Assembly: GCA_964423615.1 (NCBI GenBank)
Contig: CAYRFQ010000045.1
Location: 1 to 53,987 of the forward strand
Origin: CAYRFQ01 sp964423615
GTDB lineage: Bacteria; Planctomycetota; Planctomycetia; Gemmatales; Gemmataceae
Length of the DNA stretch: 53,987 nt
Direction of reading: 5' to 3'
A program made the translations under genes and the position numbers. Under the pieces are notes generated by a model. The model saw only the letters and a program-made list of their open reading frames with translations, was not told the origin of the DNA and made no database searches. Below, piece after piece: positions 9,614 through 18,060 of this stretch. How positions within the stretch are numbered: the first letter of the stretch is position 1; each line of letters begins with the position of its first letter.

Positions 9614-10267
9614 ATGCAGAAGCAATTGATCGCCGGCTACGTGGCAACTGGAACTCGAACCGCTGGTCTGGTGCTCGCCGATTATCTTGACGAGCAAGGG
9701 GAAGAACTCGCTGCTTCCCGATTGCGGTTCGTTTTCGAGAACGACTGGGAATTGGACTGGGTCGACTGGCGAGAGTCGAACAAGACTTTCTATTGGTTTG
9801 AAGCCATCCAAGTGATAGTCCAGTCATTGCCGATCGGTATGAGAACAATCGGATTCTTGCTCTTGGTGTGGGGCGCGAAAAATCATCTTGCCGATCCGTA
9901 TCCGAAGGTAAAATCTTGGCCCAAGGGGTGGAAGTCTTCCCGGCATAAGGAAGTTCTCGATCATACTACCAGGCAAATCCTCTTGGAAGTTTGCGGTGTT
10001 TCTGCTGACTTCGATCAGAGCCATATCAAGCTTGCCACTCAGGTGGCCTGGGAGGCCGTCGACAATGCGGACCGAAGAGGCCCTCGCCGGGCAGTTCAAC
10101 AAATAGCCTGGTGGAGTCGCAGCATCGAAGAATGCGTGAACCGTCCCGCATGGAGTGTGCGGCGACTCGTCGATTCCTTTCGGGTGGCTAGCGCTCATCA
10201 AGCTGCGTTCTCGCTATTTAGGACGTTGAAAAACAAACAGACTGACTGGGACTCCAAGCCGATGTGA
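9614..10267 (+). CDS. TIGR02996-domain protein of unknown function
   Basis: A 217-residue protein from the ATG preceded by GGAGG (9600-9604). The N-terminus matches the short repeat-companion (TIGR02996) pattern common in planctomycetes: AGLVLADYLDEQGEELAASRLRFV, resembling the usual ADWLEE-G motif. The rest has no recognised domain and no membrane segment. In other planctomycete proteins this module precedes leucine-rich, SUMF1-like or kinase parts; here it stands almost alone. Function unknown. The next gene is 108 bp downstream on the same strand. Confidence 0.75.
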   Translation: MQKQLIAGYVATGTRTAGLVLADYLDEQGEELAASRLRFVFENDWELDWVDWRESNKTFYWFEAIQVIVQSLPIGMRTIGFLLLVWGAKNHLADPYPKVKSWPKGWKSSRHKEVLDHTTRQILLEVCGVSADFDQSHIKLATQVAWEAVDNADRRGPRRAVQQIAWWSRSIEECVNRPAWSVRRLVDSFRVASAHQAAFSLFRTLKNKQTDWDSKPM

Positions 10268-10375
10268 CAGGAGCAGTGTTCCCATGGGAATGTCTCATTT
10301 GGCACCGAATGTGATACGATATTTTCTTTGGGACGAATCATCACAACCATTTTCCCCTTATCCCACGAGCAAAAC

Positions 10376-11485
10376 ATGAATCCAAAATGGATAGCAGAAC
10401 GGACTCACGAGATCGAGGTTTCGGGCATCCGCAAGGTTTTTGAACTGTCGAAGAGCTTACAAAATCCCGTCAACCTTAGCATCGGTCAACCCGATTTTGA
10501 TGTACCCGAACCGGTCAAGCAAGCCGCCCATGCTGCTATCGACGCTGGTCACAATGGGTACACCGTGACTCAGGGAATTCCACAATTGCGGGCCAAGATA
10601 CAGACCCATGTTCGTGAGCGATACCGACACGAGGATCGAGAAGTGTTCATTACCAGTGGGACGAGCGGAGGGTTAGCCCTGGCTTTGTTCTGCTGCGTCA
10701 ATCCTGGCGACGAAGTCATTACGTTTGATCCGTACTTCGTCATGTATCCGCACTTCATTAAACTCGCCGGTGGAACTCCTGTGTATATCGACACTCATCC
10801 CGATTTTCGAATCGATGTCGGGAAGGTCGAGGCGGCGATAACATCCAAGACGAAAGCCATCATTGTCAACAGCCCTGCGAATCCGACAGGCCAATTGTTT
10901 GACCAGGAGACGTTGCGACAACTCGCCCTTCTCGCGAAGGAACGGGACGTGTTGTTGCTCAGTGACGAAGTCTACCGTGTCTTTTGCTACGACGGGGAGT
11001 TCATTAGTCCTGCCGAATACAACGAAGACGTGCTCGTTGTCGATGGCTTCAGCAAGGCCTATGGGATGACGGGATGGCGTTTGGGTTTTGCCCACGGTCC
11101 GAAAGCCATCGTCGACGAGATGGCCAAGATGCAACAGTTCACATATGTCTGTGCGCCAAGCATCGTCCAACATGCCGGTGTCGCGGCCTGGGATTTCGAC
11201 ACGTCTGAAATCGTGGCGACTTATCAACAGAAACGTGACCGACTCTATGAGGGTGTCAAAAATGCGTTCGAGGTCGTGAAACCGGAAGGAGCGTTCTATC
11301 TTTATGCGAAAGCCCCATTCGGGACTGGGAGTGATTTTGTCGCCGAAGCCATCCGGAACAATCTCCTGATCATTCCTGGGAGCGTATTCAGCCAGCACGA
11401 CACGCATTTTCGAGTAAGCTACGCGGCTCCCGACGAGACCATCGACAAAGGAATAGAAATCCTGAACCGATTGGCGAAACGATAG
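10376..11485 (+). CDS. PLP-dependent class I/II aminotransferase
   Basis: A 369-residue fold-type I enzyme. Key parts are SIGQPDFDVP, NGYTVTQGIPQLR, NSPANPTGQL (Asn binding PLP), LLSDEVYRVFCYD (Asp/Tyr of the cofactor pocket), the PLP Lys227 in DGFSKAYGMTGWR, and a late Arg in HFRVSYA for the substrate carboxylate. This pattern fits the aspartate/aromatic aminotransferase subfamily AT-I, so it probably exchanges amino groups between an amino acid and 2-oxoglutarate; the exact amino acid is uncertain. The start ATG lacks a clear Shine-Dalgarno; the frame stays open to 10328. Confidence 0.92.
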   Translation: MNPKWIAERTHEIEVSGIRKVFELSKSLQNPVNLSIGQPDFDVPEPVKQAAHAAIDAGHNGYTVTQGIPQLRAKIQTHVRERYRHEDREVFITSGTSGGLALALFCCVNPGDEVITFDPYFVMYPHFIKLAGGTPVYIDTHPDFRIDVGKVEAAITSKTKAIIVNSPANPTGQLFDQETLRQLALLAKERDVLLLSDEVYRVFCYDGEFISPAEYNEDVLVVDGFSKAYGMTGWRLGFAHGPKAIVDEMAKMQQFTYVCAPSIVQHAGVAAWDFDTSEIVATYQQKRDRLYEGVKNAFEVVKPEGAFYLYAKAPFGTGSDFVAEAIRNNLLIIPGSVFSQHDTHFRVSYAAPDETIDKGIEILNRLAKR

Positions 11486-11920
11486 CCCTTCCACGTGAGG
11501 CAGCTTCAAACCTGTCTTACGCATCGACGGAGTCCTGCAGGACGCAGATCCAAGAAACAGCTAACGTTGTCAGCACAGTAACACGACGCATGAAAATTCC
11601 TCGTGAGGTGTGTGAGGTCTGTTCAGAAGAGGATGGGCAAAATTTGGATCGTCACCATGAGGTGTAGTATTTCCGTGACCCAACGAGCAGTCAAAGGAAA
11701 AGCCTTAATCCCAGGGAGTGGACTTCCTAACGGTCGAATCATTCTGGGTTGTTCGGACACTTCCAAGGTGAAACAATAAACATTATTGTCACTGCTTTGT
11801 GGTGACGACTCGTCCACCTGCCTGAAAGTTGAGGATCGTTGGGAACGTTGTCCCATCCTCAATCCGAACTCATTTTCCTCTCCCCAGGATCCGAGAGGAC
11901 GTTCTCACAAAGGACCAATC
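11486..11920. other. Intergenic, 435 bp, with a leader hairpin
   Basis: No gene seen. An interrupted hairpin at 11829-11862 pairs TTGAGGAT with ATCCTCAA and, inside it, GGGA with TCCC. It sits about 60 bp before the next start codon and may be in its 5' leader. Confidence 0.35.
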
Positions 11921-12850
11921 ATGCGTGCTGTGATCATACTTCTGGTTGTGGTTGCAATCGGAGGAGCCGCCTACGTTGGCATTTATCATCCCGATTGGAT
12001 TTGGCCCGATCCTCAGAAAGTGGCTGAGCGAAAACGCGAAGCCAGGCTAGCGACGTACAAACCGGCCAATACTCCGCATGAGGCAGCGGAGTATTTTGCG
12101 AAGGCGATCCGCAATCGAGATTACGAAGCGGCTGCAAGGTACGTCACGAGCGTCTCGGTTGACCAAAGCGTCTCCCAATCGTATTACGCCGAGAAGTTGC
12201 GTTCCAATCATAAAGCTGTAAAAGCATTCGCTGAGAAGATCGGTGAGCTCAAAACGATTGTAGTAGAGAATCAACTCAAGACTCCGATCGGCTGGCATCT
12301 CTTGTTAGCTCTCGATCCGTTCCCGACGAATTTTGAAATCGTCCAGGACAGTATCCAACCGTGGCCCACCGATAAGAATGCCCACTCCGTGCAGTTCTCC
12401 CACGAGGCCATAGAGGCCAAGGGTAAAAATCTGAAGCAAATTTATGAGGAAGTCAAAAGAGTTTACGACGTTATCGGCGAGGATAAAAACCGGAAGAAAA
12501 TGATATACATTTTGGAACGAAAAGTGGACCGAGCTATGTTCTTGAATGGTTTGATGCCGCCAGTGAATTTTCTGGTTCCCGAAGCCAAATTATTTCCTGT
12601 CCCATCTTTGATAACGCAGCCGTCCAAAATTGTTTCCGAAACCGACGAAGATGAAGAGAAAACGTGGAAGTTGGAAGTTGCCATCACACCCGAATTCAAA
12701 GCCGAATTGGACTACTTCCTCCCTCGCGTGAGCGGATATCGCCAGGCCGTCGAGAATTTGATCGAACACGCCAAAGACACGGAGAGTTTATCTGCTGACG
12801 ATTTCGAGAAAGAGATGATCCAAGTGTTTGGCAAGCAGATCAAGAGTTAA
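11921..12850 (+). CDS. Membrane-anchored protein of unknown function
   Basis: A 309-residue protein, start ATG with AGGA six bases upstream. Residues 2-20 are a hydrophobic anchor or signal (RAVIILLVVVAIGGAAYVG). The rest is a soluble domain rich in charged residues, including an N-terminal helical part (ANTPHEAAEYFAKAIRNRDY), reminiscent of proteins with a small DUF4878/NTF2-like region, but I cannot assign it firmly. It probably faces the periplasm. No operon partner: the next gene is convergent. Confidence 0.75.
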   Translation: MRAVIILLVVVAIGGAAYVGIYHPDWIWPDPQKVAERKREARLATYKPANTPHEAAEYFAKAIRNRDYEAAARYVTSVSVDQSVSQSYYAEKLRSNHKAVKAFAEKIGELKTIVVENQLKTPIGWHLLLALDPFPTNFEIVQDSIQPWPTDKNAHSVQFSHEAIEAKGKNLKQIYEEVKRVYDVIGEDKNRKKMIYILERKVDRAMFLNGLMPPVNFLVPEAKLFPVPSLITQPSKIVSETDEDEEKTWKLEVAITPEFKAELDYFLPRVSGYRQAVENLIEHAKDTESLSADDFEKEMIQVFGKQIKS

Positions 12851-12871
12851 ACGTCGAGAGTCGAACTAGGA

Positions 12872-12900
12872 ACCGCAGACGACTGATATCGGTCTGCGGT
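12872..12900. terminator. Convergent hairpin terminator
   Basis: A perfect 9-bp stem ACCGCAGAC/GTCTGCGGT (12872-12880 with 12892-12900) lies between the membrane-anchored unknown and the Nramp-like gene, which converge here. There is no long T-run. Confidence 0.6.
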
Positions 12901-12934
12901 CCTCACATTCATTCCTTCGCGACGTCTTTGGACG

Positions 12935-14482
12935 CTACTTCCCAAATATGTCGTCTATTCGTGTTCTCTGGGTCCATAGTCCATACCCTGCGGCAATCGT
13001 GAATGCCACTAGCGAGATCCATAACAGCACGTCCCAAACGCCGCGAACCACCAAACGTTTGTCCGTAACTTTCCAACGAACATAAATGGCCACGGCTGCG
13101 ATCATGGGCAGTGTGAGGGCTTGTGCTACGCCTCCGATGACGACCATAAAGACGGGGTTTTGTACAAAAAGATAGAGCCCGAGTGCCAACAATGGAAACC
13201 ATGCAGAGAGGAGTCGAATCCAGCGGATGCGGTAGGCCTGTGGGGAGAATGGGACCAATCCTTGAACTCGCAGAAAGTCCGTTGTGACTCGACAATTCCC
13301 TGCTGTTGCGGCGTAGAGTGTGGAGTAGAGTACGATGAATCCACCGATCATGATGAACCAGATCGAGCCTTTCTGGCCGAGGACGGGTTCGTACATCTTG
13401 GCGAGTTCTTGAAGAAGTTGGCCAGTCCCGCCGGAAGAGAGTCCACGCCCACCGGTGTACTTGAATAACACCGCAGCCCCAAGAACATAGAACGCGATTG
13501 TGGCGAGTGTGTAGACGATCATGCTGAGCCAGGCGTCTGCGTGCATCACTCGCAACCAACCTTTCGCTCGCGCGAGCCAACTATCTGTGTTTTCGTGCGG
13601 GCCGATGAACCTCGCGTAGCGTTTCTCCAGACACCAGTAGGGATAGGAAATTAATTCCGAAGCGCCAACGCCGGTAATTCCAACCATCGCAAAGGCGGCC
13701 ATCCAAAGCCCGGAGGAGTCGGGTTCGGGTGCCCCTTCCGGAGCTGGTTGGGGAACTATGTTCGTCGAGATGAACGGCAATAAGACCATTACGGCGATCG
13801 TCAGCAACGTGAACAAAGCCACGAGTATGGTACTGGTCCGTTCGACCGCTGTGTAACGTCCTTGAATCAACAAATAGATGCTCACCAAAGTAACGACGAC
13901 GGCCCAGAAAATCTCGGCTGCCTTGCGTGCGGCCTCTTCGGAGATATCCGGATTGATCGACGAGAAGACTTGAGCCCCCCAGGGCATCGCTAGGTTCAAT
14001 GCCTGCGCCGTTCCGCCTATCATGGCTCCGATCTGGAACTGACTCAGGAACATCATGGCGAACCACCACCAACACAGCGCGTCACCAATTTTGGGGATGC
14101 GCTGAAAACTCGTCAGTGTCGTGTCTCCGGATGAAATGGCGCTGCGGCCCAGTTCGATTTGGACAAAGACCTTGATGAAACAACTCAAGACTACGAGCCA
14201 CAACAACGCAAAACCAGCTTTCGCTCCGAGGTTCGTCGTGGCGATCAGCTCCCCAGTTCCCACGATGCTGGCGGTGAGGATCAATCCGGGCCCAATGTAC
14301 TTGACGGTCTCTCCCCAGGTTATCGGTGGGTCCTGGATGGCTTCTTTGGTCAACTCGTAGGGATCGGAGGAAGTTGCCGAATCTATGTGTGGATGGGGCG
14401 GCATCGTGTGCGGAGGGAACTCCGCAAAGTCTTGGCTTGTGGGGGGAGAGGGCTCAGGGGTAATGTTCTCGTCATGGGGCAT
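12935..14482 (-). CDS. Nramp-like divalent metal transporter, divergent subfamily
   Basis: A 515-residue polytopic membrane protein with about 11 hydrophobic segments after a 55-residue Pro/acid-rich N-terminal tail. The overall arrangement (KYIGPGLILTASIVGTGELI, QIELGRSAISSG) matches the Nramp/SLC11 fold. The canonical DPGN metal-binding motif of the first helix reads GTGE here, and the helix-6 MPH motif is missing (FAMVGITGVGASEL). It therefore belongs to a divergent branch whose ion specificity may not be Mn/Fe; non-canonical relatives move Mg or other substrates. It lies 93 bp downstream of the next minus-strand gene, a sulfatase, with no clear functional link. Confidence 0.85.
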   Translation of the reverse strand: MPHDENITPEPSPPTSQDFAEFPPHTMPPHPHIDSATSSDPYELTKEAIQDPPITWGETVKYIGPGLILTASIVGTGELIATTNLGAKAGFALLWLVVLSCFIKVFVQIELGRSAISSGDTTLTSFQRIPKIGDALCWWWFAMMFLSQFQIGAMIGGTAQALNLAMPWGAQVFSSINPDISEEAARKAAEIFWAVVVTLVSIYLLIQGRYTAVERTSTILVALFTLLTIAVMVLLPFISTNIVPQPAPEGAPEPDSSGLWMAAFAMVGITGVGASELISYPYWCLEKRYARFIGPHENTDSWLARAKGWLRVMHADAWLSMIVYTLATIAFYVLGAAVLFKYTGGRGLSSGGTGQLLQELAKMYEPVLGQKGSIWFIMIGGFIVLYSTLYAATAGNCRVTTDFLRVQGLVPFSPQAYRIRWIRLLSAWFPLLALGLYLFVQNPVFMVVIGGVAQALTLPMIAAVAIYVRWKVTDKRLVVRGVWDVLLWISLVAFTIAAGYGLWTQRTRIDDIFGK

Positions 14483-14575
14483 CGGGTTGTACTCACAGAC
14501 TTGTTGATGTTCGTGCCGCCTGGAAAGAGAGAGGCGGCTATTTTGCGAATGCGAAAGGCGTTGGTATGATGATCC

Positions 14576-16114
14576 TCAGCTTGCGTTTGGGCGACGCAAA
14601 CTCTTTTCGGGGGCTAATGGGCTTGCGACTATCTTCTCTTGCGGATTTCTTTGGCTCTGGCTCATTTCCTTCTTTGGGCGTGTGGTCAATGTTTTCGGAT
14701 TCGTCACAGAACCGGCGGGTCGTTGGCCTTTTCCTTTGAGGTCACCATCGCCAAGCTCAATGCGAGCCTTGTCCAGATATCCTTTTAATCGCTCGACGAC
14801 TTGAGGGAATTTCTTTGCAACGTTCTTTGCTTCGCCGATGTCGTTTTTTAGATCGAACAACTGCCAGGGTAGGGTACGAGCTCGCTTGCCGCGTCCGATC
14901 TTCCGAGGGACGTAGAGCTTCCACGGGCCACTCCGGACGGCATCGAGTTTCGCTCGGTTGTAGCAGTAAAAGGCTTCGTAAGGGGATTCGGCTCCCTTCT
15001 TGGCGAACAGCAACTCACGGATGTCGTGTCCATCGATAACACGGTCTTTGGGCGGTGCCCCGCCAGCGATCCGAACGAACGTCGGCAATACATCCATCGT
15101 CGTCGTTACGGCATCGGTGCTTTGCCCCGCCGGGATGTGGTTGGGCCATCGTACGACCATGGGAACTCGCATGCCACCTTCCCACGTGCTGGCTTTGAAT
15201 CCTCGAAGTGGGAAATTCCTTCCCCCAAAGCGATTCGACGCTCCATTGTCGGACGTGATCAAGACGATGGTATTCTCGTCGAGTCCGAGTCGTTTCAACG
15301 TGCGAAGGATTTCTCCCATCGACCAGTCGATTTCTTCGATGGCGTCGCCGTACTTGCCATTCTTTGATTTCCCGGCGAACTTCTTGCTCGCGTAGACTGG
15401 GTTGTGGGGCATTGAATGTGGGAGGTAAAGGAAGAACGGGTTGTCTTTATTTTTAGTGATGAACCGTATGGCTTCTTGGGTATACCGTTTGGTCAGAAGC
15501 CGCTGATCTGGCTCAGTCTCGATGACTTTCTCATTTCGCATCAGAGGCAGTGGTGGGTATTTGGCGTTGGGGTAAGGCTGGTAGCCCATGTCGTTGCTGA
15601 ACGGGATGCCGAAATAGGAATCAAAGCCCTGCCGGGTTGGTAGAAATTGTTGTTGGTCACCGAGATGCCATTTGCCGATGATTCCCGTCGTGTAACCGAG
15701 ATCTTTGAGCAGTTCGGCGATTGTGATCTCATCGAGATGAAGGCCACGGGAATTGCCGGGAAACAACACCTGTCGTCCCGTCTCGTTCACATGCATGTTT
15801 ACGCGTCGTGGATAGCATCCAGTCATCAGGCTCGAACGAGAAGGAGTACACACTCCACTGGTCGAATAGAAACTCGTGAATCGCATTCCTTCCCTGGCCA
15901 TCTTGTCGATGTTCGGAGTGCGGTGTTTCTTGGAGCCAAAACAACCGAGGTCGCCGTAGCCCATGTCGTCGCAAAAGACCAAGATGAAATTCGGCTTTTT
16001 CGACTTCTTTGCCTGTGCCATGGCCTCGATGGGATGACTCAGGAAAAGGACGACGGTCAAGACGAATAACGTGACGTAAAAACTTCGGAACAACGAACGT
16101 CGTGTGAGGAGCAT
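14576..16114 (-). CDS. Secreted formylglycine-dependent sulfatase
   Basis: A 512-residue sulfatase starting at MLLTRRSLFRSF, with a signal peptide ending near AMAQA (about residue 34). Metal-binding Asp pair in VFCDDMGYGDLG, the formylglycine site CTPSR (Cys89), GKWHLG and TSDNGASNRFGG are all in place. It hydrolyses sulfate esters, probably of a sulfated polysaccharide, after conversion of Cys89 to formylglycine by a maturase outside this window. The C-terminus has a basic Lys/Arg/Pro tail. The frame continues upstream to 16225, but only the inner start gives a signal peptide. Confidence 0.94.
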   Translation of the reverse strand: MLLTRRSLFRSFYVTLFVLTVVLFLSHPIEAMAQAKKSKKPNFILVFCDDMGYGDLGCFGSKKHRTPNIDKMAREGMRFTSFYSTSGVCTPSRSSLMTGCYPRRVNMHVNETGRQVLFPGNSRGLHLDEITIAELLKDLGYTTGIIGKWHLGDQQQFLPTRQGFDSYFGIPFSNDMGYQPYPNAKYPPLPLMRNEKVIETEPDQRLLTKRYTQEAIRFITKNKDNPFFLYLPHSMPHNPVYASKKFAGKSKNGKYGDAIEEIDWSMGEILRTLKRLGLDENTIVLITSDNGASNRFGGRNFPLRGFKASTWEGGMRVPMVVRWPNHIPAGQSTDAVTTTMDVLPTFVRIAGGAPPKDRVIDGHDIRELLFAKKGAESPYEAFYCYNRAKLDAVRSGPWKLYVPRKIGRGKRARTLPWQLFDLKNDIGEAKNVAKKFPQVVERLKGYLDKARIELGDGDLKGKGQRPAGSVTNPKTLTTRPKKEMSQSQRNPQEKIVASPLAPEKSLRRPNAS

Positions 16115-16329
16115 CGTAGGTTCTCGGTGGATTGTATTTGCCGGTTGCAATCTGGGTGTCCTACAAACTTGTATTTCAGGGAGTTTGTTGACACCATCGC
16201 TCCACCGTATTTCTGTCCCACACATCGTGCAAGAAGATAATTTCTGAAAATGGAAACGGTTGCCTGGAGGTTGACGGGAGTTTCAACGGAAGTGAGATGT
16301 TGCGGAATGGGAATCTATGAACGAGTAAA

Positions 16330-16383
16330 CCAGGCAGGAGCCGAGACGCCATGAACGTTCTTGGGGTCTCGGCTCCTGCCTGG
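16330..16383 (-). terminator. Strong 18-bp hairpin terminator of the ATPase gene
   Basis: A perfect 18-bp inverted repeat (16330-16347 with 16366-16383, 18-nt loop) begins 24 bp beyond the stop of the ParA-like gene. On the minus strand it is followed by TTTACTCG, a short T-run. Confidence 0.7.
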
Positions 16384-16407
16384 CTTGTTCGACGAGTTTG
16401 ACAGGTA

Positions 16408-17775
16408 TCAACCAGAAAAAGTGGACGTGGAGGCAGTTTGTTGCTCTTCCGGAAAAACTTCCTCGGCAAAAGGGATTTCTTCGGTGGCCGCAGTCGTTTG
16501 TTGTTTTTTCTTATCGGCGGCGGAGGACAACTTGAGGGCGAGCACGACTGCACATCCAGTGGCTAAGCCAACGCCGATGGGTAAAAAGTGCTCGGGCAAC
16601 CGAACGGCTCCCATGGCGATGCCAACGAGAACTCCGACTCCAATCCAGATGTGCCAGGGACGGATGGTGTTGTTTGGCGGGATGGATTGAGGTCGTTGGG
16701 TGGTGGGAGGCTGAGTTGGCGTTCCTGGAGTTTGTTCGTGGTCTGTGGGAGGCGTGGTTTGAGTGGCCTCGGCTTGCGGTTGAAGCATTACCTCTCGACG
16801 AGCGTGCATTGAACTCCGACTTCGACGAGAGGTGTTTCGATTCTGGGGCTGGTGTCGGGCTCGAAGCCGAGCTGCGGGGCGGTTGATCCCTTCGAACGGT
16901 TCTGACGGAGCCGATCCACCCGTTCCGTAGTTCTCTCCCGAATTCGACCGACCCACTGGGGTGGTCATGGCCGGGATACGGGCCGGAGACGCCTGGGGGC
17001 TTGGCGCTGTATTTGCATAGGTGGGTGGTTGGTAAGGCTGGCGAGTCAACGGTACGTCGTTGGCTAAATCCAACTCGGCGCTGAGTGCGAAAAACTCACG
17101 CGCGGCGCTTGACTCTGAGTTCCCAACGGTGATGGCCACTCCTTGGGACTCGTAGCGAGGGACCTCCGGATCGTTGGGAATCGTCTGGGCCAGAACTTTG
17201 CTCCCGAGATATCGACGCAAGTCGACTTCCCAGCGCCCTTGTTCGGGCAATGTCAGCAGGATTCCGCGTAACCCGATGTCGTCTTCCTGATCGATCGTTT
17301 TGAGCATGTCGAGGAACAACGGTAAAGTGCGAAACGCGACGGATTCGGCGCGAATGACGAGGATGAACTCGTCGCAGCATTGAAGCAAGGCTTTCGGGCG
17401 CTCGCCAATGAACGGAGGTGCGTTGAGGATCACACATTGGTAGCGTGCCTTGACGGCATCGGAACCGAGCAGATCGAGGAGTTTCTGCAAATCCGCGTCC
17501 GAGCCGATCCCTTCGTCGTAAGGGGAAATGACGTCTAACTTGGAGATCACGTCGCAGCACACATCGCCGCGAATGTCTAACCCAAAGGTCCGCAGGGCTT
17601 GGCGGTCTTCGTGGATCGAAAGGTTCAAGGCCATGCTCACGCTGCCGACCGGATCGACATCGACCAACAGAACCCGAGAGCCGTTGAGGGCCGTCACAGT
17701 CGCCAAGTTGATTGCTGTTGTTGTCTTTCCGACGCCACTTTTTTGGCTGGCTACAAGGAGCTTTCGCACGGTCAT
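16408..17775 (-). CDS. ParA/MinD-like ATPase with proline-rich linker and C-terminal membrane hairpin
   Basis: About 455 residues. The N-terminal 230 residues are a SIMIBI-class ATPase: deviant Walker A ASQKSGVGKTTTAINLA, LLVDVDPVGSVS (Walker A') and ILNAPPFIGERP (switch II area). Then comes a low-complexity Pro/Gln/Arg linker (about 250-350), followed by two hydrophobic segments (HIWIGVGVLVGIAMGAV and LPIGVGLATGCAVVLAL) and a short polar tail. ParA/MinD proteins position cargo on DNA or membrane; the membrane anchor suggests a surface-associated role such as capsule or protein positioning. No ParB, MinC or chain-length partner is adjacent. The start is ambiguous among GTG 17781, ATG 17775 and GTG 17769; GGTGGAG lies just before the ATG. 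Confidence 0.8.
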   Translation of the reverse strand: MTVRKLLVASQKSGVGKTTTAINLATVTALNGSRVLLVDVDPVGSVSMALNLSIHEDRQALRTFGLDIRGDVCCDVISKLDVISPYDEGIGSDADLQKLLDLLGSDAVKARYQCVILNAPPFIGERPKALLQCCDEFILVIRAESVAFRTLPLFLDMLKTIDQEDDIGLRGILLTLPEQGRWEVDLRRYLGSKVLAQTIPNDPEVPRYESQGVAITVGNSESSAAREFFALSAELDLANDVPLTRQPYQPPTYANTAPSPQASPARIPAMTTPVGRSNSGENYGTGGSAPSEPFEGINRPAARLRARHQPQNRNTSRRSRSSMHARREVMLQPQAEATQTTPPTDHEQTPGTPTQPPTTQRPQSIPPNNTIRPWHIWIGVGVLVGIAMGAVRLPEHFLPIGVGLATGCAVVLALKLSSAADKKKQQTTAATEEIPFAEEVFPEEQQTASTSTFSG

Positions 17776-18060
17776 CTCCACCGAAATAAAGTTAAAGGCG
17801 TAATTGTTCGTCTTCTCTACTCTGGCACCGGACCCTGGCGGGACGGTACCCGGTGATGTGTTGAGTGACTTTTACGCTGCGCCTTGTTTGTCAAGTAAGG
17901 AGTCGTTGGCACGGCCACGGGTCGTACCAGATGGGGCCTTCCTAGATTGGGTGATGCCCCGAAAGTCTCATCAATTACCTAGGTCACAGCCGCGTTTGTG
18001 TCAAATCCGCCGTGACCGAATTTATTGCCGAGAGATGAAATTACGGAGGAAAAATCCAGA

